Assembly (NCBI RefSeq): GCF_900110915.1
Contig: NZ_FOFG01000006.1
Coordinates: forward strand, 1-64,000
Direction of reading: 5' to 3'
Length of the DNA: 64,000 bases
From: Faunimonas pinastri
GTDB lineage: Bacteria; Pseudomonadota; Alphaproteobacteria; Rhizobiales; Afifellaceae
Below the pieces are notes generated by a model. That model searched no databases. It was not told the origin of the DNA and saw only the letters and a program-made list of their open reading frames with translations. A program made the translations under genes and the position numbers. Positions 8,795-18,960 of this stretch are shown piece by piece. How positions within the stretch are numbered: the stretch's first letter is position 1; every line of letters starts with the position of its first letter.

Positions 8795-9715
8795 ATGACC
8801 GACAAGACCGAATCCCTCGATACGATTGGCCGCGAGCAGGCGCGTCTGCTGGCCCAGGTGCTGCCCTTCATGCAGCGCTACGAGAACAAGACCGTCGTCG
8901 TGAAATACGGCGGCCACGCCATGGGCAACCCGGCGCTGGGCCAGGCCTTCGCGCAGGACATCGCACTTCTCAAACAGTCGGGCGTGAACCCGATCGTCGT
9001 GCATGGGGGCGGCCCCCAGATCGGGGCGATGCTGGAAAAGCTCGGCATCAAGAGCGAGTTCAAGAACGGCCTCCGCGTCACCGACAAGCGGACGGTCGAA
9101 GTCGTCGAGATGGTGCTGGCGGGCTCCATCAACAAAGAAATCGTCGCCATGATCAACGCCGAGGGCGAATGGGCGATCGGTCTTTGCGGCAAGGACGGCA
9201 ACATGGTCTTTGCCCGCAAGCTCGGCAGCGAAGCCCCGGCCGATGCCGATGTCCCGGATCTCGGCTTCGTCGGCGAGCCGGCGGAAGTCGACCGCACGCT
9301 GCTCGATCTCCTCGCCCGCTCCGAGATGATCCCTGTCATCGCCCCGATCGCGCCCGGCCGCGACGGCGAGACCTACAACATCAATGCCGATACTTTTGCC
9401 GGCGCCATCGCAGGCGCGTTGCAGGCCGTCCGCCTGATCTTCCTGACCGACGTGCCCGGCGTCCTCGATCGCGACGGCAACCTCATCCAGGAACTCACCG
9501 TCAACGAGGCGCGCGACCTGATCGCGGATGGCACGATTTCCGGCGGCATGATCCCGAAGGTGGAAACCTGCATCGAGGCGCTCGGCCGCGGCGTGGACGG
9601 CGTGGTGATCCTGAACGGCAAGACCGAGCACGCCGTGCTGCTGGAGATCTTCACCGAGCACGGCGCGGGCACGCTGATCAAGCCCAACGCCGCCCGCCGC
9701 CAGCGCGGCCGCTAG
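8795..9715 (+). CDS. argB: Acetylglutamate kinase
   Basis: A 306-residue amino acid kinase catalysing the second step of arginine biosynthesis, the phosphorylation of N-acetylglutamate. Conserved sites include [11 protein letters not shown] near residue 32, the substrate loop VHGGGPQIG, and C-terminal [12 protein letters not shown]. Length and motifs match the arginine-sensitive class; the N-terminal helix ([19 protein letters not shown]) is the segment that mediates hexamer formation and feedback control in that class. It starts 38 bases after engB. Confidence 0.96.
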   Translation: MTDKTESLDTIGREQARLLAQVLPFMQRYENKTVVVKYGGHAMGNPALGQAFAQDIALLKQSGVNPIVVHGGGPQIGAMLEKLGIKSEFKNGLRVTDKRTVEVVEMVLAGSINKEIVAMINAEGEWAIGLCGKDGNMVFARKLGSEAPADADVPDLGFVGEPAEVDRTLLDLLARSEMIPVIAPIAPGRDGETYNINADTFAGAIAGALQAVRLIFLTDVPGVLDRDGNLIQELTVNEARDLIADGTISGGMIPKVETCIEALGRGVDGVVILNGKTEHAVLLEIFTEHGAGTLIKPNAARRQRGR

Positions 9716-10060
9716 CTTCCCCCGGCGGCAGACCCGGATGGCGACACCATCCGCGTTCGGGCCGAGGTGCCGCTTCCTCCACCTGCGGAGGGCGGTCGGA
9801 CGGAGCCGGTCAGCGGGATTTATCGCCCGAACGAGAACTTCCTCGGCCACGACGATGGCGCCATGTCTGTCGGCACCATCGAGCTTTCAGCCGGCACTGA
9901 ATTGCATCCGGGAGAACGCCTCGACTGTGGTCACGTTTTTGATCCGGCCCGGCCTTTGCGACGAGATCTATCCGGGTCGGGAGTGGCGGATCCAGGAAGC
10001 CCGGCGCCTCGTAGGTGTCGGTACCATCCGGACTCCTTCCGTCCGAAGCTTGACCGAGAC
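9716..10060. other. Unassigned 345-base gap after argB
   Basis: Both strands carry open frames here (for example 9738-10064 on the plus strand, 108 codons), but none shows a recognisable domain, and the longest continue antisense into the reductase gene. A 7-bp perfect hairpin follows argB (9735-9753). In many rhizobia a pyrimidine nucleotidase gene and dapD follow argB closely; here they are elsewhere, so this gap may mark a rearrangement junction. Confidence 0.4.
9735..9753 (+). terminator. Hairpin downstream of argB
   Basis: CGGATGG (9735-9741) and CCATCCG (9747-9753) form a perfect 7-bp stem with a 5-base loop 19 bases after the argB stop. No T-tract follows, so this could be a weak terminator or simply a 3' RNA-stability structure. 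Confidence 0.35.
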
Positions 10061-11020
10061 TTAGTACCCCCGGCTGACATCCACGATATTGCGGAGCGGT
10101 TCGCCGTTCCGGTGTGCGTTGATCTGGCCGGCGATGGTGCGGCTGAGCGCCTTCGCGTCGGAGCTCGCCGCGACGTGTGGCGTGATCACCAGATTGGGGC
10201 AGTCCCAGAGCGGACTTTCCGCCGGCAGCGGCTCCGTCTCGAACACGTCGAGGCTCGCGCCCTTCAGCGTGCCATCGCGGAGCGCGGCGGCAATATCCGC
10301 ATCGACCTGCGAACCGCCGCGCCCGGCATTGATCAGCACGGGACCGCCGAGCGGCCCGTCCTTGCGCAGCGTCGCGAAGAGATCGCGATTCAGGAGCCCG
10401 CATGTTTCCTCCGTCAGCGGCAGGATGCTGACCAGGATGTCCGTCATCGGCAGCATGGCAGCGAGCCCCGCCTCGCCGCTGAAGGTCTGGAGGCCGGGCA
10501 TGACCTTCGGCGTGCGGCTCCAGCCCATGACGTGGAACCCCAGCCGCTTCAGCACCTCTGAAGCGTCGGTCCCGAGCACGCCGAGCCCCAGGATGCCGAT
10601 CCCGACATCCGGCGCGGAGATCGGGTCCAGTGGCTCCCAACGGCGTCCAGCCTGCGCCGCACGGTAGGCTTCGGCTTGTCGGTGATGGTGCAGCACCTGC
10701 CAGACGACATATTCGGTCATCTGCCGCGTCAGGTCCTCGTCGACGCTGCGGACGACGGGAACGTCGGGCACGTCCAGCCGGAGAAGATGGTCGACGCCCG
10801 CGCCCATGTAGAAGATCGCCTCCAGCGCGGGCAGGCTCGACACGACCTTCTGCGACGGCTTCCACGCCACGAGATAGCGCACGCGGGTAAGCGTTTCGGC
10901 ATCGGGCAGGTCGGAGCCGTCGGGCCTTGCCGCGAGGAACTCCATGTCCGGGCAAAGCGCTGCGAGTTCCCTGCCCCACTCCGCCGGGTCCATGCCCTCG
11001 CAGCTGACCAGCACGCTCAC
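10061..11020 (-). CDS. ghrA: D-2-hydroxyacid dehydrogenase, glyoxylate/hydroxypyruvate reductase A-like
   Basis: A 319-residue NAD(P)-dependent reductase of 2-oxoacids. The nucleotide-binding loop GILGLGVLG spans residues 142-150. The catalytic set is Arg234 in NAGRGG, the Glu in DVFETEPL and His282 in TPHVAA. The sequence resembles the GhrA subgroup. Its GTG start overlaps the yejF stop (GTGA, 11017-11020), so it is the last, translationally coupled gene of the Yej transporter operon. The link to peptide uptake is not obvious. The true substrate could be another 2-oxoacid. Confidence 0.8.
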   Translation of the reverse strand: MSVLVSCEGMDPAEWGRELAALCPDMEFLAARPDGSDLPDAETLTRVRYLVAWKPSQKVVSSLPALEAIFYMGAGVDHLLRLDVPDVPVVRSVDEDLTRQMTEYVVWQVLHHHRQAEAYRAAQAGRRWEPLDPISAPDVGIGILGLGVLGTDASEVLKRLGFHVMGWSRTPKVMPGLQTFSGEAGLAAMLPMTDILVSILPLTEETCGLLNRDLFATLRKDGPLGGPVLINAGRGGSQVDADIAAALRDGTLKGASLDVFETEPLPAESPLWDCPNLVITPHVAASSDAKALSRTIAGQINAHRNGEPLRNIVDVSRGY

Positions 11021-12657
11021 TCCGCCACCAATGCCGTCTTTTCCGCCTTCAGCGAGAAGGCTGCCGCCATCAGGGCGCGCGTGTAATCATCCTTGGGGCG
11101 ATCGAAGATTTCTTCCGCCGGGCCGGCTTCCACGACCTTGCCGTTGCGCATGACGATCACGTCGTTGGCGAGCGCGCGGACCACCTTCAGGTCGTGGCTG
11201 ATGAAGAGATAGCTGAGATTGTGCCGCTTCTGGAGGTCGCGCAGGAGATCCACGACCTGCGCCTGTACGCTCATGTCGAGCGCCGAGGTCGGCTCGTCCA
11301 GCATCACGAATTTGGGCGCGAGCACCATGGCGCGGGCGATCGCGACGCGCTGGCGTTGGCCGCCGGAAAATTCGTGCGGATAGCGGAAGCGGGTTTCCGG
11401 ATCGAGCCCCACTTCCCGCATGGCCGCCACCACCCGCTCGTCGCGTTCGGCCGCGCTGAGGGTGCTTTCGTGAACGCGTAGCCCTTCGGCGATGATGTCG
11501 CGGATCACCATGCGCGGGCTGAGCGAGCCATAAGGATCCTGGAAGACGATCTGCATGTCGCCGCGGATCGGCCGGGTTTCCTCAAAGCTCGCGCCCTGGA
11601 TGTCGCGGCCGAGAAAGACGATGCGGCCCTCCGAGGAGATCAGGCGGAGCAGCGCCAGCCCGAGCGTCGTCTTGCCGGAACCGGATTCGCCGACTACGCC
11701 AAGTGTCTGCCCAGCGCGCACGGTGACGTCGATGCCGTCCACCGCCTTGATGTGGTCGACGGTCTTGCGGAACAGCCCCTTTCGGATCGGAAACCAGACC
11801 TTGATCCCGTCGCCTTCCAACACGACCGGCGCGTCCCGGTTCGTCGCCGGTGGGCGCCCCTTCGGCTCCGCTGCCAGCAAATGCCGCGTATAGGGATGCT
11901 GCGGATCGCGGAAGATCTGCTCGGTCGGGCCGGTCTCCACAATCTCGCCGTTGGTCATCACGCAGACGCGGTCCGCGATGCGGCGGACGATGCCGAGATC
12001 GTGGGTGATGAACAGCATGGCCATGCCGCGCTCGCGCTTGAGATCGGCCATGAGTTCGAGGATCTGCGCCTGCACCGTCACGTCGAGAGCCGTCGTCGGC
12101 TCGTCGGCGATCAGCAGCTCCGGCTCGTTGGCGAGCGCCATGGCGATCATGACGCGCTGCCGCTGCCCGCCCGACAATTGATGCGGATAGGCGCGGAGCC
12201 GTGTCTCGGGATCGCGAATGCCGACCTTGATCATGAGGTCCAGCACATGGGCGCGGAGCTGCGGCCCGCGTAGCCCCTTGTGCGTGGCGAGCATCTCGCC
12301 GACCTGCCGCTCCACCGTATGGAGCGGGTTCAGGGAACTCATCGGCTCCTGGAACACCATGGAAATGTGGTTGCCGCGCACCTGACGCAGCGTCTTTTCA
12401 GAAGCGGTGAGGAGCTCCCGTTCCCCAAACAGGATGGAGCCGCCGGGATGCGAGGCCGGCGGGTAAGGCAGGAGCTTCAGGATCGACTGGGCGGTGACCG
12501 ACTTGCCCGAGCCGGACTCGCCCACCAGCGCCAGCGTTTCCCGCTCGCCGATATCGAAGGAGACGCCCTTCACCGCATGCGAGACGCGGCCCTCCTGCCG
12601 GAAGTCCACCCGGAGATCGCGGACGCTGAGAATGGGTTTCGGCACGGATCCGGTCAC
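11017..12657 (-). CDS. yejF: Oligopeptide ABC transporter, tandem ATPase YejF
   Basis: A 546-residue cytoplasmic protein with two complete ABC domains. Walker A is GESGSGKS in both (about residues 43-50 and 324-331), with signatures LSGGQRQRV and FSGGQRQRV and Walker B segments LLIADEPT and VMLDEPT. Fused double ATPases of this kind drive the Yej (microcin C-type/oligopeptide) and Dpp-like importers. The GTG start overlaps the yejE stop by four bases. All four partner genes are upstream in the same operon. Confidence 0.92.
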   Translation of the reverse strand: MTGSVPKPILSVRDLRVDFRQEGRVSHAVKGVSFDIGERETLALVGESGSGKSVTAQSILKLLPYPPASHPGGSILFGERELLTASEKTLRQVRGNHISMVFQEPMSSLNPLHTVERQVGEMLATHKGLRGPQLRAHVLDLMIKVGIRDPETRLRAYPHQLSGGQRQRVMIAMALANEPELLIADEPTTALDVTVQAQILELMADLKRERGMAMLFITHDLGIVRRIADRVCVMTNGEIVETGPTEQIFRDPQHPYTRHLLAAEPKGRPPATNRDAPVVLEGDGIKVWFPIRKGLFRKTVDHIKAVDGIDVTVRAGQTLGVVGESGSGKTTLGLALLRLISSEGRIVFLGRDIQGASFEETRPIRGDMQIVFQDPYGSLSPRMVIRDIIAEGLRVHESTLSAAERDERVVAAMREVGLDPETRFRYPHEFSGGQRQRVAIARAMVLAPKFVMLDEPTSALDMSVQAQVVDLLRDLQKRHNLSYLFISHDLKVVRALANDVIVMRNGKVVEAGPAEEIFDRPKDDYTRALMAAAFSLKAEKTALVAE

Positions 12658-13874
12658 GCAAAGGTCTTTCGGGGGTCAAAGGCGTCGCGCACGGCTTCGC
12701 CGACAAAGATCAGCAGCGACAGCATCAGCGAAATGACGATGAAGCCGGTGATGCCGAGCCAGGGGGCCTGCAGGTTGGACTTTCCCTGCGCCAGCAACTC
12801 GCCCAGCGACGGCGAGCCCGGGGGCAGGCCGAAGCCGAGGTAATCGAGGGAGGTCAGCGTCGTGATCGAACCGTTCAGGACGAAGGGCAGGAACGTGAGC
12901 GTCGCGACCATGGCGTTCGGCAGGAGATGGCGCGTCATCAGCGTCAGATTGCCGACCCCGAGCGCGCGCGCCGCCTTGACGTATTCGAAGTTGCGGGCCC
13001 GCAGGAATTCCGCCCGGACCACGCCGACCAGCGCCGTCCAGGAGAACATCAGGAGGATGCCGAGCAGGATCCAGAAGCCCGGCGTGATCACCGAGGAGAT
13101 GATCAGCAGGAGATACAGCGTCGGCACGGCGCTCCAGATCTCGATGAAGCGCTGGAAATAGAGATCCACCCGACCGCCGAAGAAGCCCTGGATCGCGCCC
13201 GCCGCCACGCCGACGACCGAAGACAGGATCGTCAGGATGAGACCGAAGAGCACGGAGATGCGGAAGCCGTAGATCAGACGCGCCAGCACGTCGCGCGCCT
13301 GGTCGTCCGTTCCCAGCCAGTTCCAGTTGCCGATCGTACAGTTGCGGTCGGCCGCCTTCCCGACATAGCGGTTGCAGCGCATGTCCTTGTCCATCAGCCA
13401 CGACGGCTTGGAGGGCGCCGGGCTCGGGATCTCGTCGTTGACGGTGCGGTAGGAATAGCGGATCGGCGCCCAGACGATCCAGCCGTTCTTGTCGATCTCG
13501 TCCTGGATATAGGGATCGCGATAGTCGGTCACCGCGAGGAAGCCACCGAACTTCTCTTCCGGATAGTTGTGGAACACCGGGAAGAGCATCTCGCCCTTGT
13601 AGGAGATCACGAGCGGCTTGTCGTTGGCGATGAACTCGGCGAACAGCGTCGGGATAAAGATCAGCAGGAAGATCCAGAGCGCCCAGAAGCCGCGGCGGTT
13701 CGCCTTGAAGGTGTTCCAGCGGCGGCGATTGATCGGCGACAAGGAAAAGCGCTCGCGGCGCGGCGGCGGAACAGCCTGCCCGGGCAGCGGCGTGATCGTC
13801 TCCGGCGCATTGGGGAGCGGCGCTTGCGGCGTGCTCGTCACGGGAACGGCTTCCGGATCGTTGCGGGTGTCCAT
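12654..13874 (-). CDS. yejE: Oligopeptide ABC transporter permease YejE
   Basis: A 406-residue inner-membrane permease. A Pro-rich N-terminal cytoplasmic tail (~45 residues) precedes a first membrane helix (FWALWIFLLIFIPTLFAEFI), a long periplasmic insertion typical of YejE (about 75-190, with the paired cysteines CNRYVGKAADRNC), and five C-terminal helices with the BPD transport loop (around EYVKAARALGVGN). It pairs with YejB to form the channel. Four bases separate yejB from its ATG. Confidence 0.92.
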   Translation of the reverse strand: MDTRNDPEAVPVTSTPQAPLPNAPETITPLPGQAVPPPRRERFSLSPINRRRWNTFKANRRGFWALWIFLLIFIPTLFAEFIANDKPLVISYKGEMLFPVFHNYPEEKFGGFLAVTDYRDPYIQDEIDKNGWIVWAPIRYSYRTVNDEIPSPAPSKPSWLMDKDMRCNRYVGKAADRNCTIGNWNWLGTDDQARDVLARLIYGFRISVLFGLILTILSSVVGVAAGAIQGFFGGRVDLYFQRFIEIWSAVPTLYLLLIISSVITPGFWILLGILLMFSWTALVGVVRAEFLRARNFEYVKAARALGVGNLTLMTRHLLPNAMVATLTFLPFVLNGSITTLTSLDYLGFGLPPGSPSLGELLAQGKSNLQAPWLGITGFIVISLMLSLLIFVGEAVRDAFDPRKTFA

Positions 13875-13877
13875 CGC

Positions 13878-14975
13878 TCAGACCTCCCGCGTCTCGAAAT
13901 CGATGCGGGGATCGATCCAGGTATAGGTCAGGTCGGAGATCAGCTGCACGACGAGGCCCATCAGAGCGAAGATGTAGGCGGTCGCGAAGACCACGGGATA
14001 ATCGCGGTTCAACACGCTCTCGTAGCTGAGAAGACCGATGCCATCGAGGGAGAAGATCTGCTCGATCAGCAGCGATCCGGTGAAGAAGGCCGAGACGAAG
14101 GCGGCAGGAAACCCGGAAACGATCAGCAGCGTCGCGTTACGGAAGACGTGGCGATACAGGATGCGGCTCTCGCTCAGCCCCTTGGCGCGCGCGGTCACCA
14201 CATATTGCTTGCGGATCTCGTCCAGGAAGGAATTCTTGGTGAGCAGCGTCGTCGTCGCGAAAGCGGAGAGCGACATTGCGAGCAGCGGCAGGCAGAGGTG
14301 CCAGAAATAGTCGACGATCAGCGCCGGCCAGGAGAGGTCCCGCCAGTTTTCCGAGATCAGCCCGCGCAGCGGGAACCAGTCGAGAAAGCTGCCGCCGGCA
14401 AAGAGCACGATCAGCAGGATCGCGAAGAGAAAGCCCGGCACGGCATAGGCCACGACGATGACGGCCGACGTCCACACGTCGAAGCGCGAGCCGTCCTTGA
14501 TCGCCTTGCGGATGCCGAGCGGGATGGAGATCAGGTATGAGAGGATCGTCATCCAGAGGCCGAGCGAGATGGAGACCGGCATCTTCTGCTTGATGAGGTC
14601 GATCACCGACGTGGAGCGGAAATAGCTCTGGCCGAAATCGAAGCGGGCGTAGTTCCAGAGCATGATGCCGAAACGCGTCAGCGGCGGCTTGTCGAAGCCG
14701 AACTGCTTCTCCAGCGACTTGATAAAGGCGGGATCAAGCCCTTGGGCGCCGCGATAGCTGGAGCCGCCGCCGCCCTGGTCCAATCCCGCGCCGGCAAAGT
14801 CGCCGCCGGAACCGCCGAGACGGGCGGTCGCCGAGACGTCGCTGCCCTGGAGCTTGGCGATCACCTGCTCCACCGGGCCGCCGGGGGCGAACTGAATCAC
14901 GATGAATGTCACGGCCAAGATCCCGAGGATGGTCGGGATCATCAGCAGGATACGACGAAGAATATAGGCTGCCAT
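13878..14975 (-). CDS. yejB: Oligopeptide ABC transporter permease YejB
   Basis: A 365-residue permease starting MAAYILRRILLMIPTILGI, the usual DppB/YejB N-terminal helix, and ending with a short cytoplasmic tail. The EAA-type coupling loop is visible as VVTARAKGLSESRILYRHVFRNA. It carries the insertion after the first helix (with a Gly-rich patch, residues ~52-72) typical of YejB. It lies 9 bases downstream of the second binding-protein gene. Confidence 0.93.
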   Translation of the reverse strand: MAAYILRRILLMIPTILGILAVTFIVIQFAPGGPVEQVIAKLQGSDVSATARLGGSGGDFAGAGLDQGGGGSSYRGAQGLDPAFIKSLEKQFGFDKPPLTRFGIMLWNYARFDFGQSYFRSTSVIDLIKQKMPVSISLGLWMTILSYLISIPLGIRKAIKDGSRFDVWTSAVIVVAYAVPGFLFAILLIVLFAGGSFLDWFPLRGLISENWRDLSWPALIVDYFWHLCLPLLAMSLSAFATTTLLTKNSFLDEIRKQYVVTARAKGLSESRILYRHVFRNATLLIVSGFPAAFVSAFFTGSLLIEQIFSLDGIGLLSYESVLNRDYPVVFATAYIFALMGLVVQLISDLTYTWIDPRIDFETREV

Positions 14976-14984
14976 GGGTCTCCG

Positions 14985-16898
14985 TCAGCCAGACTTGCCG
15001 ATTCGGGCAGCCTTGTCAGGGTCGAACCACCAGGTGGTTTCGAAGGGAAAGCCGTAATCCGGCTTGGTGGAAGGCGCGCCGAACAGATCCCAGTACGCGA
15101 CCAGATGCTGATCGCGGTGCCATTGTGGCACCGTGTAGAAGCCGGCCCGGAGCACCCGGTCGAGAGCGGAGAGCGCCGCGCGGTGGCTGGCGCGGTCCGT
15201 CGCGGCCATCGCCTTGGCGATCATCGCGTCGACGACCGCATCCTTGATGCCGGCATAGTTCTGCGAGCCGGGCGCATCGGCGGCATCCGAACTCAGGAAG
15301 TTGCGCAGTCCTTCCAGCGGCGTTGCGCCGATGGTGAAGCGCGCGGCGATCACGTCGAAGTCGAAGGCATTCTGCCGTCGCTGATACTGGGCGGCATCGA
15401 GCAGCACGACATTCGCCGCCACGCCGATCGCGCGCAGCGAATCCACGTACTTGCCCAGCACCGGCTGGAAGACGACGGAGTCGATCACGAACTCGACCGA
15501 AAGCGCCTCGCCCTTCGCATTGACGAGCCCGCTGCCGCTGCGCTTCCAGCCGGCCTCGGCAAGCAGCGTCGAGGCGGCGCGCAGAAGGTTGCGATCACGA
15601 CCCGAGCCGTCGGAAACCGGCGGGATCGGCGGCTCGCCGAACACGACGGCGGGCAGCTTCTCGCGGAAAGGCTCCAGCAGCGCCAGTTCTTCCGCCGACG
15701 GCACGCCGGTCGCGGCATAGTCGGAGCTCTCGAAATAAGAGGTCGTCCGGCTGTAGCTGTTGAAGAAGAGATTGGCGTTGGTCCATTCGAAGTCGAACAC
15801 CATGCCGAGCGCCTGCCGCGTGCGCGGATCGGCGAATTTCGCCCGACGGGTGTTGATGTACCAGGCCTGGTAGTCTGGACCTTTCTCGCCCGGGAATGAC
15901 TTCTTCCGCACCTGCCCGCTCGTCACCGCCGGAAAGGTGTAGCCGGTCGCCCAGGTCTTGGCGGTAAACTCCTCGCGGAAAGTCACGAGGCCCTTGGCGA
16001 AGGCCTGAAATTCGGCTTCCCGCTCGCGGTAGAACTCGATGCGGAGAACGTCGAAATTGTTCTGCCCACGCCGCACGGGAAGGTCGGCCGCCCAGTAATC
16101 CGGCACGCGCGCATACTCGATGAAGCTGCCCGGCGACATTGCCCCGACCTTGTAGGGACCGGAGCCCAGGATCGGCTCCATGGTGGATGCGCCGAAATCG
16201 CGGCCTGCCCACCACGCTTCCGAGAAGATCGGCAACTGCGCGATCAGGAGCTTGAGCTCGCGCGACTGGTGGCCGGTGAAGCGCACCAGCACCTCGCGTT
16301 CGCCCGCCGCTTCCGCGCTCGCCATCTGCCGCATCGGCAATGCGGTCACGGGGTGGCCCTTCTCCTTCAACGTCGTCAGAGACCAGGCGACGTCGGCCGC
16401 CGTCACCCGCGATCCGTCGGAGAATTTTGGCTCCTGCCGCAGGAAGAAGCGGAGTTCGTTTCCATCGGCCGAAAGCTCGACCGCCTCGGCGAGCAGGCCA
16501 TAAAGCGAATCCGGCTCGTCGGCGGCGGACACCATCAACGTATCGAAGGTGAGCTCCATGCGCGGCGGCGCATCGCCCTGCAGAACGAAGGAATTCAGCG
16601 TGTTGAAGGTCTGGGTGTTCTGGTTCCAGCCCCAGCTCGGCGGCTGCATGACCATGCGGCCGCCTTTCGGGGCCGCGGGCTCCACATAGTCGAAGTGCGT
16701 GAAGTCAGGCCCGTAGCGGAGATCGCCGAAGATCGAAAGCCCGTGGCGGCGGCCGCTGGCGGCGGCAACTCCGCCGGACGACTGGGCGGGGAGGGACGGA
16801 GCAGCCGCCTGCTGGGCGAAGGATCGCCACGGCACGAGCCCCGCCGCAGCGCCCGAGCCGACGAGCGTCAGAACATTGCGACGGGAAAGGCCTGTCAC
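14985..16898 (-). CDS. Extracellular solute-binding protein (family 5) with Tat signal
   Basis: A 637-residue periplasmic oligopeptide-binding protein of SBP family 5, YejA-like. The N terminus SRRNVLTLVGSGAAAG contains a twin-arginine motif followed by a weakly hydrophobic stretch and a predicted cut after SFAQQ, so export through Tat is likely. Motifs shared with its neighbour include YGPDFTHFDYV-EPAAPKGGRM and the DVAWSL box. The GTG start overlaps the stop of the upstream binding-protein gene (GTGA), so this is a coupled tandem pair. The ligand is unknown; YejA proteins bind microcin C-like or other long peptides. Confidence 0.88.
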   Translation of the reverse strand: MTGLSRRNVLTLVGSGAAAGLVPWRSFAQQAAAPSLPAQSSGGVAAASGRRHGLSIFGDLRYGPDFTHFDYVEPAAPKGGRMVMQPPSWGWNQNTQTFNTLNSFVLQGDAPPRMELTFDTLMVSAADEPDSLYGLLAEAVELSADGNELRFFLRQEPKFSDGSRVTAADVAWSLTTLKEKGHPVTALPMRQMASAEAAGEREVLVRFTGHQSRELKLLIAQLPIFSEAWWAGRDFGASTMEPILGSGPYKVGAMSPGSFIEYARVPDYWAADLPVRRGQNNFDVLRIEFYREREAEFQAFAKGLVTFREEFTAKTWATGYTFPAVTSGQVRKKSFPGEKGPDYQAWYINTRRAKFADPRTRQALGMVFDFEWTNANLFFNSYSRTTSYFESSDYAATGVPSAEELALLEPFREKLPAVVFGEPPIPPVSDGSGRDRNLLRAASTLLAEAGWKRSGSGLVNAKGEALSVEFVIDSVVFQPVLGKYVDSLRAIGVAANVVLLDAAQYQRRQNAFDFDVIAARFTIGATPLEGLRNFLSSDAADAPGSQNYAGIKDAVVDAMIAKAMAATDRASHRAALSALDRVLRAGFYTVPQWHRDQHLVAYWDLFGAPSTKPDYGFPFETTWWFDPDKAARIGKSG

Positions 16899-18781
16899 TG
16901 CTTAGCCTTTTGCACGACGTCGGCCTTGGCCTGATCCCACCACCAGATGGAGGGGAAGCCGACATCGTATTGCGGCAGGATTTCGGGATGGCCGAAACGA
17001 TCCCAGCGCGCGATCCGCTGCTGGCGGAGGGAGTAGCTGGGGATGACGTACTGGTTCCAGAGCAGCACCCGGTCGAGCGCATGCGTCGTGGCGATCAGAG
17101 TATCGCGGTCCTTCGCTTGCACGAGGTCCTCGATCAGCTTGTCCACGACCGGATCCTTGATCCCGGCGAAGTTGCGCGAGGAAGGCTGGTCGGCCGAGGA
17201 CGAGCCCCAGAAATCACGCTGCTCGTTGCCCGGCGACAGGGACTTCGGCCAGCCGGAATAGATCATGTCGAAGTCGCGCGAGCGGATCCGGTTGATATAT
17301 TGCGACGTATCGACCGAGCGCACGCGCATGTCGACGCCGATCTTGCGCAGTTCCGCCTGCAGCGACAGCGCCACGGGCTCGATGGTCGGCCCGTTCAGCA
17401 GCAGTTCGAAGGAGAGCTGTTGGCCCGTCTTGCCGTCCACCAGCTTCTGGCCGTTGAGCTTGTAGCCAGCTCCCTGCAACAGTTCCAACGCCTTGCGGAG
17501 GTTGCCGCGCTCCTTCTCCGGATCGCCGCCGACGGGGTTCTGGTAGGGATTGGTGTAGATCTCGCGCGACAGCTCGTTGCGGAACGGGCTGAGCACATCC
17601 AGCTCCTGTCCCTGCGGAATGCCCGACGAGGCCAGCGGCGTGCCGTAGAAGAAGCTGTTGACGCGCTCGTACTGGCCGTAGAACAGCGTGCGGTTCAGCG
17701 TCTCGAAGTCGAAGGCATAGTTGATGGCCTGCCGCACGCGCCGGTCGGCGAAGATCGGGCGACGCAGGTTCGGCACGAAGCCTACCATGACGCCCTGGCT
17801 GCGCAGCGCATTCGGGAAGAGCTCCTTGAGCACCGCCTTCTTCTGCACGGCAGGAAAACCGTATGCGGTGGCCCAACGCTTGGCCATGTTCTCATCGCGC
17901 CAGTCGTAGAGATCGCCCTTGAAGCCCTCGAACTCCACGTTGTCGTCGAGATAGGTGTCGTAGCGGATCTGGTCGAAATTGTTCGTGCCGATGCGCACCG
18001 GCAGGTTCGCGCCCCAGTAATCCGCCACCCGCTGGTAGACGATCGTCTTGCCGGCATCGACCGAAGCGACCCGGTAGGGACCGGAGCCCATCACCGGCTC
18101 CAGCGTGCCGTTGGCGATGTCACGCTTCTTGCCGCTGGAATCGGTCCCCTCCCACCAATGCTGCGGCAGCACCAGAAGCTGCGCCATGATGTTGGGAAGT
18201 TCGCGGTTGCCCTTCTCGTCGAAGGTGAAGGTGACCTCATGGTCGCCCGTCTTCTCCGCCTTCGTCACGTGGTGATAATAAAGCCGCTGGCTGGGATCGA
18301 GCTTCACCGCCTCGTTGAAGGACCAGACCACATCCTCCGGCGTCACCGGCTGGCCGTCCTGCCACTTCGCCGCCGGGTTCAGCCGGAAGGTGACGGAGGA
18401 GAAATCGTCGGGATAGCGGAGCGCTTCGGCGATCAGCCCGTATTCGGTGGAAACCTCGTCCATCGCCGATGCCATCAGCGGCTCGTAGACATAGCCGAGG
18501 CCGGGCGCCGTCGCCCCCTTGGGCAGGATGGGGTTCAGCGTGTCGAAAGGCGCGGAGGAGGCAAGCCGGACCGTGCCGCCCTTCGGCGCGTCCGGGTTCA
18601 CGTAGGAGAAACGCTTGAAGTCCGGCTTGTACTTGGGCTCGCCGATCAGCGATGTCGCGTGACGCCACTCCCCCTGCGCTGCCGGCGCGGCGCCGCTGTC
18701 AGGAGCCCCCTGCGCCAGGGCCAGTGGCGTGGCGGCAAGGGTGAGGAAGGCGGCGCAGGCGAAACGGATCAGGCTTTGCAT
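16895..18781 (-). CDS. yejA: Extracellular solute-binding protein (family 5), YejA
   Basis: A 628-residue periplasmic binding protein and first gene of the Yej operon. A Sec signal peptide (MQSLIRFACAAFLTLAATP, cut near LALAQ) differs from the Tat signal of its tandem partner. The mature N terminus (GEPKYKPDFKRFSYVNPDAP) and the box PEDVVWSFNEAV place it in the YejA branch. I chose ATG 18781; a TTG codon precedes it directly. The two binding proteins share the fold but are clearly diverged, which suggests different ligand ranges feeding one channel. Confidence 0.9.
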   Translation of the reverse strand: MQSLIRFACAAFLTLAATPLALAQGAPDSGAAPAAQGEWRHATSLIGEPKYKPDFKRFSYVNPDAPKGGTVRLASSAPFDTLNPILPKGATAPGLGYVYEPLMASAMDEVSTEYGLIAEALRYPDDFSSVTFRLNPAAKWQDGQPVTPEDVVWSFNEAVKLDPSQRLYYHHVTKAEKTGDHEVTFTFDEKGNRELPNIMAQLLVLPQHWWEGTDSSGKKRDIANGTLEPVMGSGPYRVASVDAGKTIVYQRVADYWGANLPVRIGTNNFDQIRYDTYLDDNVEFEGFKGDLYDWRDENMAKRWATAYGFPAVQKKAVLKELFPNALRSQGVMVGFVPNLRRPIFADRRVRQAINYAFDFETLNRTLFYGQYERVNSFFYGTPLASSGIPQGQELDVLSPFRNELSREIYTNPYQNPVGGDPEKERGNLRKALELLQGAGYKLNGQKLVDGKTGQQLSFELLLNGPTIEPVALSLQAELRKIGVDMRVRSVDTSQYINRIRSRDFDMIYSGWPKSLSPGNEQRDFWGSSSADQPSSRNFAGIKDPVVDKLIEDLVQAKDRDTLIATTHALDRVLLWNQYVIPSYSLRQQRIARWDRFGHPEILPQYDVGFPSIWWWDQAKADVVQKAKQ

Positions 18782-18915
18782 CAAGAACGGACCTTCAGGG
18801 ATTTCGTGGCCATTTTACGACCCGGGTCCGACGCAATCACCGGGACCGATCGAACAGAACCGTAGCGGAGAGCCCGGCCAGAAGCAAAAAGGCCCAAACG
18901 GAAAGGCCAGAATCA

Positions 18916-18942
18916 GAAAGGCCGGCGCGAAGCCGGCCTTTC
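18916..18942 (-). terminator. Strong hairpin after the cytochrome c gene
   Basis: An 11-bp perfect inverted repeat (GAAAGGCCGGC 18916-18926; GCCGGCCTTTC 18932-18942, loop GCGAA) lies just past the cytochrome c stop at 18961. On the minus strand the stem ends in CTTTCT. It separates the cytochrome gene from the downstream yej operon. Confidence 0.75.
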
Positions 18943-18960
18943 CGGGATTTATCGGCCTTG

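Noticed and set aside
9767-10561. Possible 264-codon gene after argB
   Set aside because: More than half of it is antisense to the GhrA-like gene and the rest matches no family; there is no good ribosome site.
12927-14540. A 537-codon plus-strand open frame
   Set aside because: It is antisense to yejE and yejB, with low-complexity Arg/Glu/Asp translation.
16910-18865. A 651-codon plus-strand open frame
   Set aside because: It is antisense to the yejA gene; the opposite strand encodes a well-conserved binding protein.
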